Origin: Drechslerella dactyloides
Lineage: Eukaryota > Ascomycota > Orbiliomycetes > Orbiliales > Orbiliaceae
DNA: 64,000 bases
Assembly (NCBI GenBank): GCA_020064725.1
Contig: JAGTWJ010000002.1
Location: 1,674,001-1,738,000 of the forward strand
Reading direction: 5' to 3'
Shown here: positions 35,200-48,408 of the stretch, piece after piece
How positions within the stretch are numbered: position 1 is the first letter of the stretch
Layout of the letters: every line of letters begins with the position of its first letter
The notes under the pieces: generated by a model
Told to the model about the DNA's origin: nothing
Seen by the model: only the letters and a program-made list of their open reading frames with translations
The model's database searches: none
Program-made: the position numbers and the translations under genes

Positions 35200-35980
35200 A
35201 ACTTAATACTCTTACCTAAATTGTCTATACCGCCTTACCGTTTAGTATATTCTAACGGCCAATATATAACACATCGTCTATCAATATAAACACTCTATTT
35301 TGTTGGTATAGTCCTATTCAAGGGTTTTGGATAAACATTTGAATATATGGTCTCTTTTTACTTATTTTCTCCTTCAAGAAAACCATCATCTTCGACCATA
35401 AAGCTTAATACTCCATTCCTATTTTTTGATACAGTTCCTAAATCAGCCTTCTCAAAAACACTTGTTAGATTAAATAGCAATCCACATCAGCAAAAAAAAA
35501 GTTGTTGTCGTGGTCGTCTGACAACGCAACGACTGCGATAACTTCTCTATATCCAGCAACATCTAGACAACACAATAAAACTATCATCTCAGACAACCAC
35601 AACAACTAAGTCATGTGACTTTTTATAGGAATAAAAAAATGGTTTCTAGGCTACCCTATATACTTCTATTATTATATAAAAATATATAGGATAACTTAAA
35701 AACTATTAAGATTTTTAGATTATTTACTTTATTATATTTTAATTAATTTTTATATTTTTTTAATTTACTTTACTTTTTAATCCAAGAATCTAAGAAAATC
35801 TTTAAATTAACTATATAAAAATCAAAAAATATAAAAGAAAGTTATTTATTTAGGTAACACCCAAAGAAAGAAAAGAAAAAAAAAAACTAAAAAAGAAAAA
35901 AACAGTAGTTTTTATAAAACTACAGATATTCAGATAATTTTGTTTATACCTATTATATTATAAAGTAAGATAAGGAGACT
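35200..35980. other. Transition zone into AT-rich block
   Basis: The first 400 bp keep some normal composition (for example gttgttgtcgtggtcgtctg near 35,500) and contain a 64-codon frame at 35,347-35,541 without recognisable motif. From about 35,630 the sequence is uniformly AT-rich. I see no gene. Confidence 0.5.
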
Positions 35981-35984
35981 ATAG

Positions 35985-36150
35985 TGGCGTCCCATGCTTC
36001 ATGTACTTACTTACTTGCGCACCTGCGCCCGGCATGCTTACTCAGCATGCCCCATATATATTATCCCTAAAATAGCTTCTGGAGAGATTTCCTCTTTTTT
36101 CCTCATTATTAATATATACTCTATCCATAGTTTATATGGTGTGGTGAGGT
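35985..36150. repeat. Dispersed repeat copy 1 (mate at about 57.66-57.83 kb)
   Basis: About 150 bp aligns in direct orientation with 57,660-57,820. Shared landmarks are acttacttacttg, a GGCATGC/GCATGCC stem around ttactca (36,032-36,052), ttatccct-aaatagct and catactctatc. This copy keeps the perfect 7 bp stem, whereas the other shows transitions in it. It may be an LTR fragment, but no element boundaries were found. Confidence 0.6.
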
Positions 36151-36825
36151 ATTCAATAAATAAAAATAAAAATAAAAATATAATCTTTATTAATTTAAGC
36201 TTTGAATATTAGGAGCTTTTTTAAAATATACTAAATAATAAGATTTTATGTTCTAATAGATAATTAAGAAGTCTTTATGATTTTAATTAAGTTAACTAGC
36301 TATAGTTGTCTATATATTAACCACTTTTAAAAATTTTATTTTTTTAATATAATTTATCACCTAACTCTTTATTTTTTATCTTAATTATTTGTTATTTTAA
36401 TTATCTTTTTTTTTTTTTTTTTTTTTTAATTATCCTGTATTTTTTATTTTTAGCTATTATTATAGTTGTATCCTGTTTATGAACTATGTATTTAACTGAT
36501 TTAGTTTACTAAATCCTACTCTCTTTTAAGCCTTATTTAGTAGGTCCAGACCCTTATTTATATGTTTTATCAAGACTTCATACAAAAAAAGCTTTGTTTA
36601 GTAGATAATAACCTGAATTTATATTTATTATATATTAAAAATTAATATTAAGTTTTTTTCTACTATATTTTATTAACTTCTTTTAATATTAAAAAAAAAT
36701 ACTAAAAACAAACAAACTATTAAGTATTAAAAAATATTTTATAAATAAAAAAGTAGATATTTAAATAATTTTATAATCTTATAATATATCAAATATTAAT
36801 AATAGTTTTTTATTAAATATAATAG

Positions 36826-36850
36826 TTGTCTCGTAAACCAGCCCCCTACC
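36826..36850. repeat. Partial copy of the 65 bp TTGTCTCGTA element
   Basis: The string ttgtctcgtaaaccag matches the left end of the 65 bp element at 56,558-56,622. The right end is not present, so this is a truncated copy. Confidence 0.5.
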
Positions 36851-36959
36851 TGCGTGCCTATATAATAGTTATATAAATATATTTTAAAACCCAAATTAAT
36901 TTAGAATCTTAATTCCAAAAGCAAAATTAATATTTATTTAATTTAGAACTTAATTAGAA

Positions 36960-39900
36960 AGATAAATTAATCTATAGGATGTATAATGTTAATAAGGTTT
37001 TCTTCCAAACCAGAGAACACCCACCAAACAAGCTTAATCAAGTATTTATAAAAAAAGTAATTATTTATAGTATCTTAAGCTTTAATAAATATATAAGCAA
37101 GTTGTTAAAATTAAGATTTTAAAAATAAGAATTAAAGTCTTAAATTCCTATCTATATAAAAAAAAATTATAAATCCTTTATTATTTTAGGTTTTAAAAAT
37201 CCAGATGACTTAATTAAATCTATGAAAGTAGTTTCTACTATAGAATTCAAAAAATCTTACAGCTTTACAATGTCTAGAATATCTTTATTATATAAGTTAA
37301 AATTTTTTTTTTGGAAGTATTATAAAATCTTAAAAACATATCCCACTTTCTTGTTCTTAAAAGAGGAAGAAAAATACTATTTTATTTATAAATTTCTAAA
37401 ATACCTTACTCAAAATTTAATAAAGTAAACTAAAGAGGTTCCTGAATTTACACAATTCCTAATTTAATTTTCTCAATCTTTTATTATTGAAAAACTAATC
37501 CTTATTTTAATCTCCAAACAGAAGATAGCAGCCAGATTCTATCTAATGGGACTGGCCTTATGGGTCCACCCAAGGAAAGCTAGTCCACTTTCTGTCCTGG
37601 ACCCAACCAATTTTCAAACAATCCTCAACATATTAAAAGTGAATAAAAATAAGAAACCAAGAATCTTCAAAATAAAAATAAATAAAAATACATTATTAAT
37701 CCAAATTCTAGAGTTTTATCTATTAACTTTCTCCTTTAAAAAAAAAGTTAACAAAATTTTAAAAATAAAAGGAGTAGCACCTCTATACCCTAACTATTCT
37801 ACTAAAATAAGACAAACTCTGTAAACTATTATAACAGTAAGTAAGATAATTCTAGAAAATCTACTATTATTATCTTTATTAATATTTTCTAAATTATTTT
37901 ATTCAGAAGTATTTTTTCTAAATTTTTTATTTCAATTATTTTTAATTATTAATCCAATAAAAATCCAACTCCTATCCTTTTTAATTTTATTATTAATCCC
38001 ACTTATTCAATAAAAAAACAACCTCAAATATCTTACTATCTAAAACTAAGATCCTACTCTTAATATCTTATTTCTAATATTACACCTGGTAACCTACAAC
38101 AACAATAACATTATAATCTCCTCCCCAGATTTTACTCCAGTCACTCAATCTCTAGCACAATCCCCTATCCAATAGGTAAAACCTAAAAAAATTATATTTC
38201 TTCTTAGACTAATCTTTAAATATATCCTTTTTATAGTTAACAAAACAATTAAAAATATTTTTAAGAAAAGCTAAACTTATATTTAACTAATTAAAACTGA
38301 TAAAACAAAAATTAAAAACATAATAATCAAAGCCTAGAGAGAAAAAACAATTATTAATATAACTATAATCCTCCATCTAAAACTATAATTACCAGATTAT
38401 AATAAGTTTAACTCTAACATCAAGAACAATAAACTAATAGAGTAATTAATATATGAATAAAAACAAATTTTTAAATAATAAATAAGAGTTAAACTATATA
38501 AATTAACAAACATATACAAAAACATAACCAAAACAGTCAAAAAATAAAACATATACACAACAACCTCAAACTCTATTATTAACAACATCTATTTAAAATT
38601 TAAAATAAATAACTTAGAAACTAATATATTAACAATTACATTTCAAAACATAACAAATATATTTTAACTTAAAATAATATAAATAGAAATTCTATTTAAA
38701 ATAGAAACTAGGACTAGATTTATAATTTTTATACTAACCTACATACAAGTTTTTAACAATTTAAGCAGAAATTTAATTCCCCCTAAGTTAACACAAATAG
38801 CTGAAGAATATTTTCTCTTTTATATTATTAATATATCTTTTTATTTATATAAATCTCTAATTAATAGAAAGAAAAAAAAGCTTATATACTTTTTCATTAT
38901 AATAGTAAAATAATTTATTATCACTTTTAATATCCAACACTTTAATTACAGTTAATTTAATTTAACTCCTTTAAAATCACCTATTCAACAAGGACCTAAA
39001 CCCTCACAATCCCAATTATAGTCACAATCAGGATTTTAATTATAATTTAAATCCTAATTATAATCCCAACAATCCTTAACAAATCCTAATTTCAAAAATT
39101 ACCAGGAATCCACCAACAATTTAGACAAAAACAAGCCCACCTTAGACCCTAAATTATCTACAACAGCTCATCTTGATTACCCAAACAACTCCCCCCCTAT
39201 TTACTAGAAATCCACTTCCTTTCAACCATCTTTTAATAAGTAGGATATCTAAAACTTCTTATCAATAGTTTTAATCAGCCACAAAACTGAACCCCTAAAC
39301 TTCAACAGAGATCCTAATTTTATATATCTACTGGCCTTTGAGCCAACAAACCTGGTTACTGTTCAACTAAAGCCGGTCCCCAGAATTGAACAATTGTTAA
39401 TATTATTATTGTTTGAAGACTAGACCACAGAGTAACCAGATAAATCTTCATTAAGAAAAGCAGAATCACCTTCTTTAAATAGAAAGTTACTATCTTCTAC
39501 TAAATTATCTTAATATAAGTTTACTTTAGAGCACTAAATCCAATAAAATCTTAGCTAATATCTTATTAGAATTAATTCTATATATTATATATAATAGTAT
39601 CAGATAGTCTAGTTACTTATTTAAAAACAAACTATTTAATAGTCTATTTATACATATTAACCAGCTTAACTAGCTTAATAGCTAACTATTTAATAGTCTA
39701 TTTAAACTATATTTTAAACTATATTTTAACCTATATCTTAACCTATATTTTAATCTATACCCTAACTATCTATTTAATAATCTACTAACCAATTTATTCC
39801 TCAACAGCCTAACATAAATTAAAGCACAAATATAAACCCCCTTTCCCTAAATAACCCTCCCCTAAATAATAATCCACCTTCTCCTAATATAAACCAAAAT

Positions 39901-39960
39901 AACCTAAATCTAAACTTTAATCTAACACAATTAATAGCTTTCTTAAGAGTATTTTTTAAA
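36960..39960. pseudogene. Degenerate coding-like remnants, unidentified
   Basis: Plus-strand frames at 37,222-37,428 and 37,546-37,824 and the stop-riddled stretch 38,950-39,560 have coding-like composition (for example FWKYYKILKTYPTFLFLKEE and GLALWVHPRKASPLSVLDP) but match no family I know. They read as RIP-mutated transposon protein fragments. An inverted pair CTGGTTACT/AGTAACCAG flanks about 80 bp at 39,351-39,440. I cannot assign a class. Confidence 0.35.
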
Positions 39961-39968
39961 ATACAATA

Positions 39969-41041
39969 ACGTATTCCACAAGCGAGCGAACACCCCAAGT
40001 GAGCGAACACCCCAACACCCCACCAAAACCTTTTTATTAATATTCTAATTAATATCTCTTAAAAAATTATAAAAAAAATATCTTTCAACTAATATAAATT
40101 AAAATCAATTCATTATATTTTTTTTACATTTTTTAAATATAAAAATAAATTAATAATAATTAATTTAAAATTTTTAAAAAACAGCATATAATCTTAAGTG
40201 TTTGCCAGTAAATATCTTTATTATATATAAATAAAAATCTTTAAAAATAAGAAATCTATTAAATAAATATATAATCTAGGCCTGTACAAAACCTCTATCT
40301 ATTATATTAAAAATTAAGATTTATAGATTTTGCTAAAGTTAGCACAACACACTGACTACACACTAGCTATTTTTTATTATAATTATATATAAAAATATAA
40401 TAAAAAAAATCCTAAAATTTTTTTTAAATTAAAGTAAATTAATATTTTATTTTATAATTTTTTTTAAATTTTTTTAATAAAAATTCAATTTTTTATAAAA
40501 TTTTATTATAAAAATTAAAAATATTGATATTAAATTATATAATATATAAAAAAAAATTAAAAAAATAAAAATAAAAAAGTTTTAATATATTAAATTCAAA
40601 TTTATTTTTTTAATTTTTTTAATTATATTTATGTATAATTATTTTAAAAAAATAGTTAGTGTGTTGTGCCAACTTTAGCAGAGTTTCTAGAACTTAATTT
40701 TTATTATTATAAATAGTAGCTTTAAACAGGCCTAGATTATATTATTATTTATTAGATTTTTAATTTTTAAAGATTTTCGTTCGTAAATTATTTAGATATT
40801 TAGAGTCAAACAATAAAAAAATGTGTTGTTTTTAACAATATTTAAAATAATTATTATTAATTTAATATTAATATTAAAAAATAAAAAAAAATACTAATTA
40901 GATTATTTTAAACTATTATTTAAAGAAGTAATTTTTCTATAATTTTATAATAAATATTTATTAATATATTAATAAAAAGGTTTTTGGTGGGCTGGGGGGG
41001 TGTTCGCTCGCTTGGGATGTTCGCTCGCTTGTGGAATACGT
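39969..41041. mobile_element. Fold-back/MITE-like element, full copy 1 (1,073 bp)
   Basis: Begins ACGTATTCCACAAGCGAGCG and ends with its inverse (CTTGTGGAATACGT), flanked by TA on both sides (39,967-39,968 and 41,042-41,043). Just inside each end are two tandem GAGCGAAC-type repeats and a CCCACCAAAACC stretch. Inner parts also mirror each other: aatctaggcctgt/aggcctagatt, and gctaaagttagcacaacacac paired with gtgtgttgtgccaactttagc. The whole element is therefore a long imperfect palindrome. No coding capacity is visible. TA duplication suggests mobilisation by a Tc1/mariner-type transposase. Confidence 0.85.
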
Positions 41042-41261
41042 TAAAACTAATAGATCTTATAAAATATAATCTTAGTAGTATAAAGATTTTAAAATCTTTA
41101 AGGAAACTAAAATTTAACTAAACTATTAAGTAACTTTAGTTTGGCTAGTTTTTAAAAAATATTAGGCCTATAAGATTCTGCTGGTGCTTCTAACTTACAA
41201 TTATATAATATTAGTTTTTTTTATCTAGATTTCTATAATCCTAAAGGGATTAATAAAATTA

Positions 41262-43152
41262 ACGTCAAAGATAAGCGAGCGAGCCGGACAAGTGAGCGAG
41301 CCACCTCACCACCCCACCCCAACAAAAACACCGGCTTCACTACTACACTGCTATTATGCTGGTCTAGATATATGCCAAATAGCTTATATATATGCTTAAG
41401 ATGTCTGCTGGCATGTTTGAATGTTATGTCCAGGCTTGCCACAATTACCACAATGGTGTATGTGCGTAGAGGTAGCCTTTGGCTGGGGGGTGTGCTGGTG
41501 TTTTGGAGGTGCTGGTTGTTTAATCACTTTGTCTATAGTATTGTTATCTAGGATTCTGTTAGCTTGGTGTATAGTAAGTATGCCTCTATACTGTATATAC
41601 TGTTTTTTTAGCTGCTGGTGTTTGTTTAGTAGCTTATTTATAAAGTGAAGTGTTGTGTTCTCTGTGTATATAAGTGTTATTTGGTGTATTATTGTCTGTG
41701 CCTTTTTAGACAGCTGGTTTATAGTTGTTAGTAATGATGTGGGAGAGGTATTCTGGTATTGGGTAATCTGGTTTTTAATTAGGTTTGTTTGTAAGCTAGC
41801 CTCTGATAGATTTAATAGTGTCTTTGTAGTCTAGGTAGTTTCTGTATTTGTGGTATCTGGGTGTGAATTTACTGGAGTGGCTGTTAGTAATTGTATATCT
41901 AGTTTTGATAGAACTTTGTTTGGGTTATAAGGTATAATACTAGTTTTAGTAAAGCTGTTGTGTATGTTTTTAGGTGTTATTGTAGTAGTAAATGTCTTGT
42001 GAAATCTGGAGAGAAATTCTAGTTTAGAGATATGGTTGATGTGTGTGTGTATTAAGCTCTTTATTTTTTTGTTATATGTTTGTTTTAGTGGCCCAAAGTA
42101 GCTAATATCTAATGGCTGGAGGATATGTGATGAATGTGGTGGTATATAGATTGTGATAATCTTGTGCTTTTGGTAGTATAGCTTGAAAGTAGCTAAATGG
42201 TGGTTTTTGTGATTATCTAGGATTAATAGTTGGTAGTTTGAATAGTAGTGTTGTGCTGTAAATTTGTTGAAGTGTTGTAGTTATTGTAGAGTGAGCTTGT
42301 TTGTTGTCTAGCTGTTATTGGAAAGTGTAATAATCTAATCTGCTGGTAGTTTGGTTGCTGTATACTAGCTAGTTAGGTGGTATTGCTTAGTAAGGATAAT
42401 GAATGGTGGTAATGCCTAATTTTCTGTGTTTATTCTCTGGATAATTGTTGTCTATTTGTGGTTCCTAGGCTACACTAGCTTTGTTTTATTGTGTGATTTG
42501 GTATCTGTGACAACAGTAGTTATAGATATTATGCCTATTGCAAAGCCAATCTTGTTAAAATTATAGATGTTGTTATCCATAATGCTATATTTGGCCTTTA
42601 TAGCCTTGATTAGCTAAAACTACTTGCTAATAAACATAAGATCTTCGTATTTTGTTTGTTGGTAGTTACACTTTCTGGATAGATGTGTCTGTAGCTCTGG
42701 GTGGTGTTTGATGAAGTTACTAGTCTATTTCTTACTGACGCATTGTGTGTTATTGTTGTTATGTGTTGATAGTAACTAGTTGGCTATATCTTCTATATTA
42801 TTTAACCTAAAATAAAAAAACCACACATATAGTTTAAGTATATACTGAATAATAATATCTTTTTTTAAATTTGTAAGGTTTTGTGATTTTGGGGTGCTAT
42901 TTGCCCTAGAGGTATGGTTTTTGTATTGGTGGGTAAAAGTAGACCAAAGGATATTATATAGCTTTGCAATAGTCCTGATACTTAAAACTATATCTTTTTC
43001 TAAAGCTTGAATAGCTATATTTATGTGTGATTTAGTTGTAGAGGTAGCCATTATTATGGTTGTTGAGATATATGGTAGTGAAGGTAAAGGGGTCCATAGG
43101 CAGCCGGAGGTGGCTCGCTCGCTTGTCCGGCTCACTCGCTTATCTTTGACGT
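41262..43152 (-). mobile_element. Fot1/pogo-type DNA transposon, copy 1 (1,891 bp)
   Basis: Inverted ends of about 45 bp (ACGTCAAAGATAAGCGAGCG and inverse) flanked by TA at 41,260-41,261 and 43,153-43,154. A degraded transposase reads on the minus strand. It includes an N-terminal pogo/CENP-B-like helix-turn-helix (IAIQALEKDIVLSIRTIAKL) near 43,000, a catalytic-domain start YNFNKIGFAIGI near 42,560 and the DDE signature region LPPFIILTKQYHL, IPPHSSHILQPLDISYFGPL near 42,100. Stops replace Trp and Gln codons. Size and long ends match Fot1 elements. Confidence 0.9.
41420..43090 (-). pseudogene. Fot1/pogo transposase, RIP-inactivated
   Basis: The transposase frame of copy 1 can be followed along the minus strand but is broken by many in-frame stops, mainly TAG/TGA at expected Trp and Gln positions. 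The Asp of the first catalytic motif (YNFDETGF in the family) reads as Asn here (YNFNKIGF), a G-to-A transition. The element cannot encode active enzyme. Confidence 0.8.
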
Positions 43153-43154
43153 TA

Positions 43155-45348
43155 TTAATAAATAAGATATTTATTATTAAATATTAAAACTATTCCTTAA
43201 ATAAGTTATAATTATAATTTTTATATATAATATAATCATAATCTAGTCTTAACTATTTTTATATTTAAAAAATATTTATATAATAGAATAACCTAATTTC
43301 CTTTCTTTAACAAATTAAAAAATTCTAAAAAATAATCTATCCCTAGATTTAACTTAATAAAGAGATTATCTATAAGAAGTTTTTAAATAGAAATTTTTAG
43401 TTGTATAAAATATATTATAATTAATATATTATAAAGTCAAAAATATTTGTAATAATAAAAAAATAACCTTTTTTATTAGAAAAATAATTTAAACCTTTAA
43501 AAACACAAGTATAGTAATTAATATTAATATAATTCCAGCCTTAATTTAAGCTTAATTAAGAATTAAAATCTTAATAAAAAAGAATATCACAATATTAGAC
43601 TACTAAATAACCAGATATTAATTTATAAAATATATTAAAGCAGAATATAATTTTAAAAACAAAAATATAAAATAAAATTAATAATATAATAAAAAATATA
43701 CTTATCTAATTTTATTTATAATTTATATAATAATTATAATAATAATAGATTTTATCAACCTTAAGTACTCCAAACCTTATTCATATAAAATAATAACTTA
43801 CCCTATAATAATAGTAATATATTTTTTTTAAATAAACTATCTAATCTTTATTAATTATTTTTATATAGTAAGATTAACAAATTATATTATAATAATCATT
43901 AAATTAAATATAAACCTAGATAATATAATAAAAATAATTATAATAAAAATAAATTTCTATATAAATTATAGTCTAAATTATAAATATTATAAAAAACTCT
44001 ACTAGTTTTTATATTAAAAAAGATAATAACTTAGTTAAAAAAATACTATAGATATAATAATAAAGGTTATTAAGTCTGGGATTATCTAATAATTCTGGTA
44101 ACTTAAGCAGGCCCTAGTAAGTCTAGTTTTATTGGTACTGGTTTTAAAAGAAAATTATCTATAAAAAGCAACTTTAAAGGTTTATCTAAAAGAATGCATT
44201 AGGGAAATACCAAATAAAATAAACAAAAGCAATATAATGCCTATAGAGACCCAGAAGAAGAAGCTACTATGATATAGAATTAAGAAGATTCTATTATGGA
44301 GAATTTTTAAAAAAGACATAATAAATATAATAATTTTGCTGATAACAAAAACAAAAGAAAAGAAGAATTTATTTAATAAGTCCATATGATTCTATTAATT
44401 TATATACTAGCTTGTATAACCCGTAATTTTAAAAACCCCTATAATTTCAAAATTTCTAAAAATCCTAATTTAATCAATTCTAAAGTTTTTAATTCTAAAG
44501 TTTTTAAAATTATTATATATATATTTAAAATATAATTATTATATTAACTAGAAAAGCAGCACCAAACTTTAAGTGTAAGATATATAAGTTAATTTTTATA
44601 TTAAATAACTTTGTATATGATTATTTTTATTTAGTAAAATATGATAAAGCTTAATTATTTTAGTTAATATTTTTTTTAATATGGTTCTAACTATATAATC
44701 TATAAACTTAATTATTATTAAATTAAAATTTAAAATATTAGTCTCTAGAATTAGATATAATTTCTATTAATATGAATATTATAAAATATATATTCTATTT
44801 AATCTATGATTTAATAACCTATACTAGGTTATTTTTAACACAAAAACTAATATATTTATAATTAATAAATATTTTATAAAAACAATTTAACTATTTATCA
44901 AAAAAAATCTTACTCTAATAATAACCATAGTTATTAATATTAGTAATAATATTAAAAATACTATTAATTATATAATTTTAATCTTTTATCTACTTAATAT
45001 ATATAGTATATAGATTACTAAAATCATAAGAAAATTCTATATAATAAATAATTTTTTATTTAAAATTTTAATTAATATAGATATTTAAACCCTAGAAATA
45101 TTTAAAGCAGACCCCAAAACTATAACTTTTATATATATAATAATATAAAAATTTTTTTATAAACCTAGTTATATTAAATAAAAATTATTTAAAAAATCAT
45201 ATTAATCACTTATATAACTATATCTTTAAATTTAGATTACTAAATCTTTATCTAATATTCTAACTAAGCCTTAATAATTTTAAATTTATTTTTAAATATA
45301 TTAAAATAAATTTTATTATAGTAATTTAAAGAATACTCTATAATTATA
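43155..45348. other. AT-rich stretch between the two Fot1 copies
   Basis: 2.2 kb of degenerate sequence. A plus-strand stretch near 44,040-44,390 has a little more GC and coding-like composition (KECIREIPNKINKSNIMPIE) but no recognisable domain. No structure else. Confidence 0.4.
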
Positions 45349-45350
45349 TA

Positions 45351-47241
45351 ACGTCAAAGATAAGCGAGCGAGCCGGACAAGCAAGCGAGCCACCTCACTA
45401 TCCCACCCCAACAAAAACACTGGCTTCACCACTACACTGTTATTATGCTGGTCTAGATATATGCTAAATAACTTATATATATGTTTAAGATGTCTGCTAG
45501 CATGTTTGAATGTTATGTCCAAGCTTACCACAATTACCACAGTAGCATATGTGTGCAAAGGTAGTCTCTAATTGGGGGATGTGTTGGTGTTTTGGAGGTA
45601 CTAGCTGCTTAACCACTTTGTTTACAGTATTGTTGTTTAGGATTTTGTTAGCCTGGTGTATAATAAGCATGCCCCTATGTTGTATATGCTGTTTTTTTAG
45701 CTGCTGGTGTTTACTCAATAACTTATTTGTAAAATAAAATATTATATTCTCTATGTGTATAAGTGTTATTTAGTATATTATTATCTGTGTTTTTTTAGAT
45801 AGTTGGTCTATAGCTGCTAGTAATGATGTGGGAGAAGTATTCTGGTATTGGGTAATCTGGTTTTTAATTAGGTTTGTTTGTAAACTAGTTTTTGATGGAT
45901 TTAATAGTATTTTTGTAGTTTAGATAGCTTTTGTATTTATAGTATCTGGGTATGAATTTACTGGAGTAGCTACTAGTAACTGTATATCTAGTTTTGATAA
46001 AATTCTGTTTGGGTTATAAGGTATAATATTAGTTTTAGTAAAGTTGTTGTGTATGTTTTTAGGTGTTATTACAACAGTAAATATTTTGTGAAATCCAGAA
46101 AAAAACTCCAGTTTAGAGATATGGTTGATGTGTATGTGTATTAAATTTTTTATTTTCTTGTTATATGCCTGTTTTAGTGGCCCAAAGCAGCTAATATCTA
46201 ATGGCTGGAGAATATATGATGAATGTGGTGGTATATAGATTGTGATAATCTTGTGTTTCTGATAATATAGTTTGAAAGTAGTTGAATGGTGGCTTTTATG
46301 ACCATCTAAGACTAATAGCTAGTAATCCAAATAGTAATACTGTATTATAAATTTATCAAAGTACTATAACCATTATAAAGCAAGCTTGTTTGTTATTTAG
46401 TTGTTATTAGAAAGTGTAATAACCCAATCTACTAGTAGTTTAGTTGCTATATATTAACTAGTTAGGTAGTACTACTTAGTAAAGATAATAAATAATAGTA
46501 ATACCCAATTTTTTGTGTTTACTTTCTGGATAATTGTTGTCTATTTGTGGTTCTTAGGCTGTACTAGTTTTGTTTTATTGTATGATTTGGTATTTGTGAT
46601 AATAGTAGTTGTAGATATCATATTTATTATAAAGCCAGTTTTGTTGAAGTTGTAGATATTATTGTTTGTAATACTATATTTGGCTTTTATAGCCTTAACT
46701 AGCTAAAACTACTTACTAATAAATACAAAATCTTCATATTTTGCTTGTTGATAATTATACTTTCTGGATAGATATATCTATAATTCTAGATAGTATTTAA
46801 TGAAGTTACTAGTCTATTTTTTACCAATATATTATATACTATTATTACTATATATTAACAGCAGCTAATTAACCATATTTTCTATATTATTTAACTTAGA
46901 ATAAAAAGACTATATATATAATTTAAGTATATATTGAATAATAATATCTTCTTTTAAATTTATAAGGTTTTATAATTTTAGAGTACTATCTATCCTAGAA
47001 GTATAACCTTTATACTAGTAAATAAGGATAAACTAGGAAACATTATATAGTTTTATAATAGCCCTAATATTTAAAATTATATTTTTTTCCAAAGCTTAAA
47101 TAGCTATATTTATATATAATTTAGTTATAAAGGTAGCCATTATTATAGTTATTAAGATATATAGTAGTAAAGATAAAAGGGTCCATAAGTGGCTGGAGGT
47201 GGCTCGCTCGCTTGTCCGGCTCGCTCGCTTATCTTTGACGT
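45351..47241 (-). mobile_element. Fot1/pogo-type DNA transposon, copy 2 (1,891 bp)
   Basis: Same family, orientation and exact length as the copy at 41.3 kb, with the same inverted ends and TA flanks (45,349-45,350 and 47,242-47,243). It is more mutated: nearly all differences are C-to-T or G-to-A, and the transposase reading frame is broken throughout. The equal length shows that indels are rare and point mutation dominates, as in RIP. Confidence 0.9.
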
Positions 47242-47243
47242 TA

Positions 47244-47837
47244 CTAAATAGATTAATAAAAATAGTAATTTACTACAATATATCTATTATATCTATTATT
47301 ATCTAAAAAATATATATATTTAAAATATATTTAAAATTTTAATAAAAATAAAGAATATAAAACCTTAAACATAATAAGATTATCAATAGTACTAAATATA
47401 GCTAGGTCATTAATAACAAAACTTATTCAACAGACTAAACTAAAAAAAGCTTAGGAATACCAAAGGTCAACATATTTATACCCAAAATAAACATTAACCC
47501 AGCTACTTTACTTATTTAATAAAAAAACTTAAAAACAATTATTCATAAATAAGTAAAATAAGGGTAATAACATTAATTAAAAATTTATATAAATTATATT
47601 AAAAATTAATATTAATCTAAAATCTTAAGATTTATATTGTTTATTTAAAAAAAACTAAAAATTTATTAATTAAATCTATAATAAATTTTATATAAAAAAT
47701 AAAATATTTTAACTATATAAGATTAAAATAAATAAAAATAATCTACAAACTATATTCCACAAAAAAGAAGTAGATTAGTCTATATTTATAATCTAGAAAT
47801 AATATCTCAATAATTCCAATTTTTAAAAATTAAATTA
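47244..47837. other. AT-rich stretch, nothing recognised
   Basis: Degenerate sequence of about 600 bp between the Fot1 copy 2 and the Helitron-like element A. No inverted ends, coding frame or repeat mate was noticed. Confidence 0.4.
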
Positions 47838-48408
47838 TGTCCGACTATTAAGGAGGGAGGCTGAATAAACTCCCCAATATCTCCAAACCAATTTTTCTAC
47901 TAAATTTTATAGGGGTAATAATCTAATAAAAATATATTATTTCTTGGTCTTCTTAGCATTTATACAGCTATACCTAAATCACAGCTATAATAAAAACTAC
48001 ATCTAAAAAGAGTAATAAATAAATAGATAAACCTATATATATATATAAATAATATAATAATACAAAATAAATAAAAACTTATTTATAGATTATTATATAA
48101 TATTAAGGGTTTACCTTCACAACACATAATTTAATTAAATAATTATAGAGATATTCCACTTTTAATTTCAAAAAATAAGTTTTAATAATAATCTCTATAT
48201 AAAAAACAACTTGTAATTTTTATATAAAAATTTATTATAAAAATTAATTAATAAAAAAAAAAATTTAATAAAAAAATTTATATAAAAATTAATTAATAAA
48301 ATAATTAATAAAAAAATAATTAATAAAAAAATAATCATTACAAAATAAATGAACAACAGCAGAAGCAGCTTTACAGTCGGGTTTAAGCGGTGCCACGCAC
48401 CCTTCTAG
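47838..48408 (+). mobile_element. Helitron-like non-autonomous element A
   Basis: Homology with the other copies starts near 47,838 (gtccgactattaaggaggg) and ends CTTCTAG at 48,408 followed by T. The 3' end has a hairpin GGTGC-CAC-GCACC at 48,389-48,401, 3 nt before the CTAG. Middle parts align with element B (caattttaatttcaaaaa-type and a short aattaataaaaaaat tandem). No coding capacity. The hairpin + CTAG|T ending and absence of inverted ends or target duplication are the Helitron hallmarks; the 5' TC end is uncertain. Confidence 0.6.
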
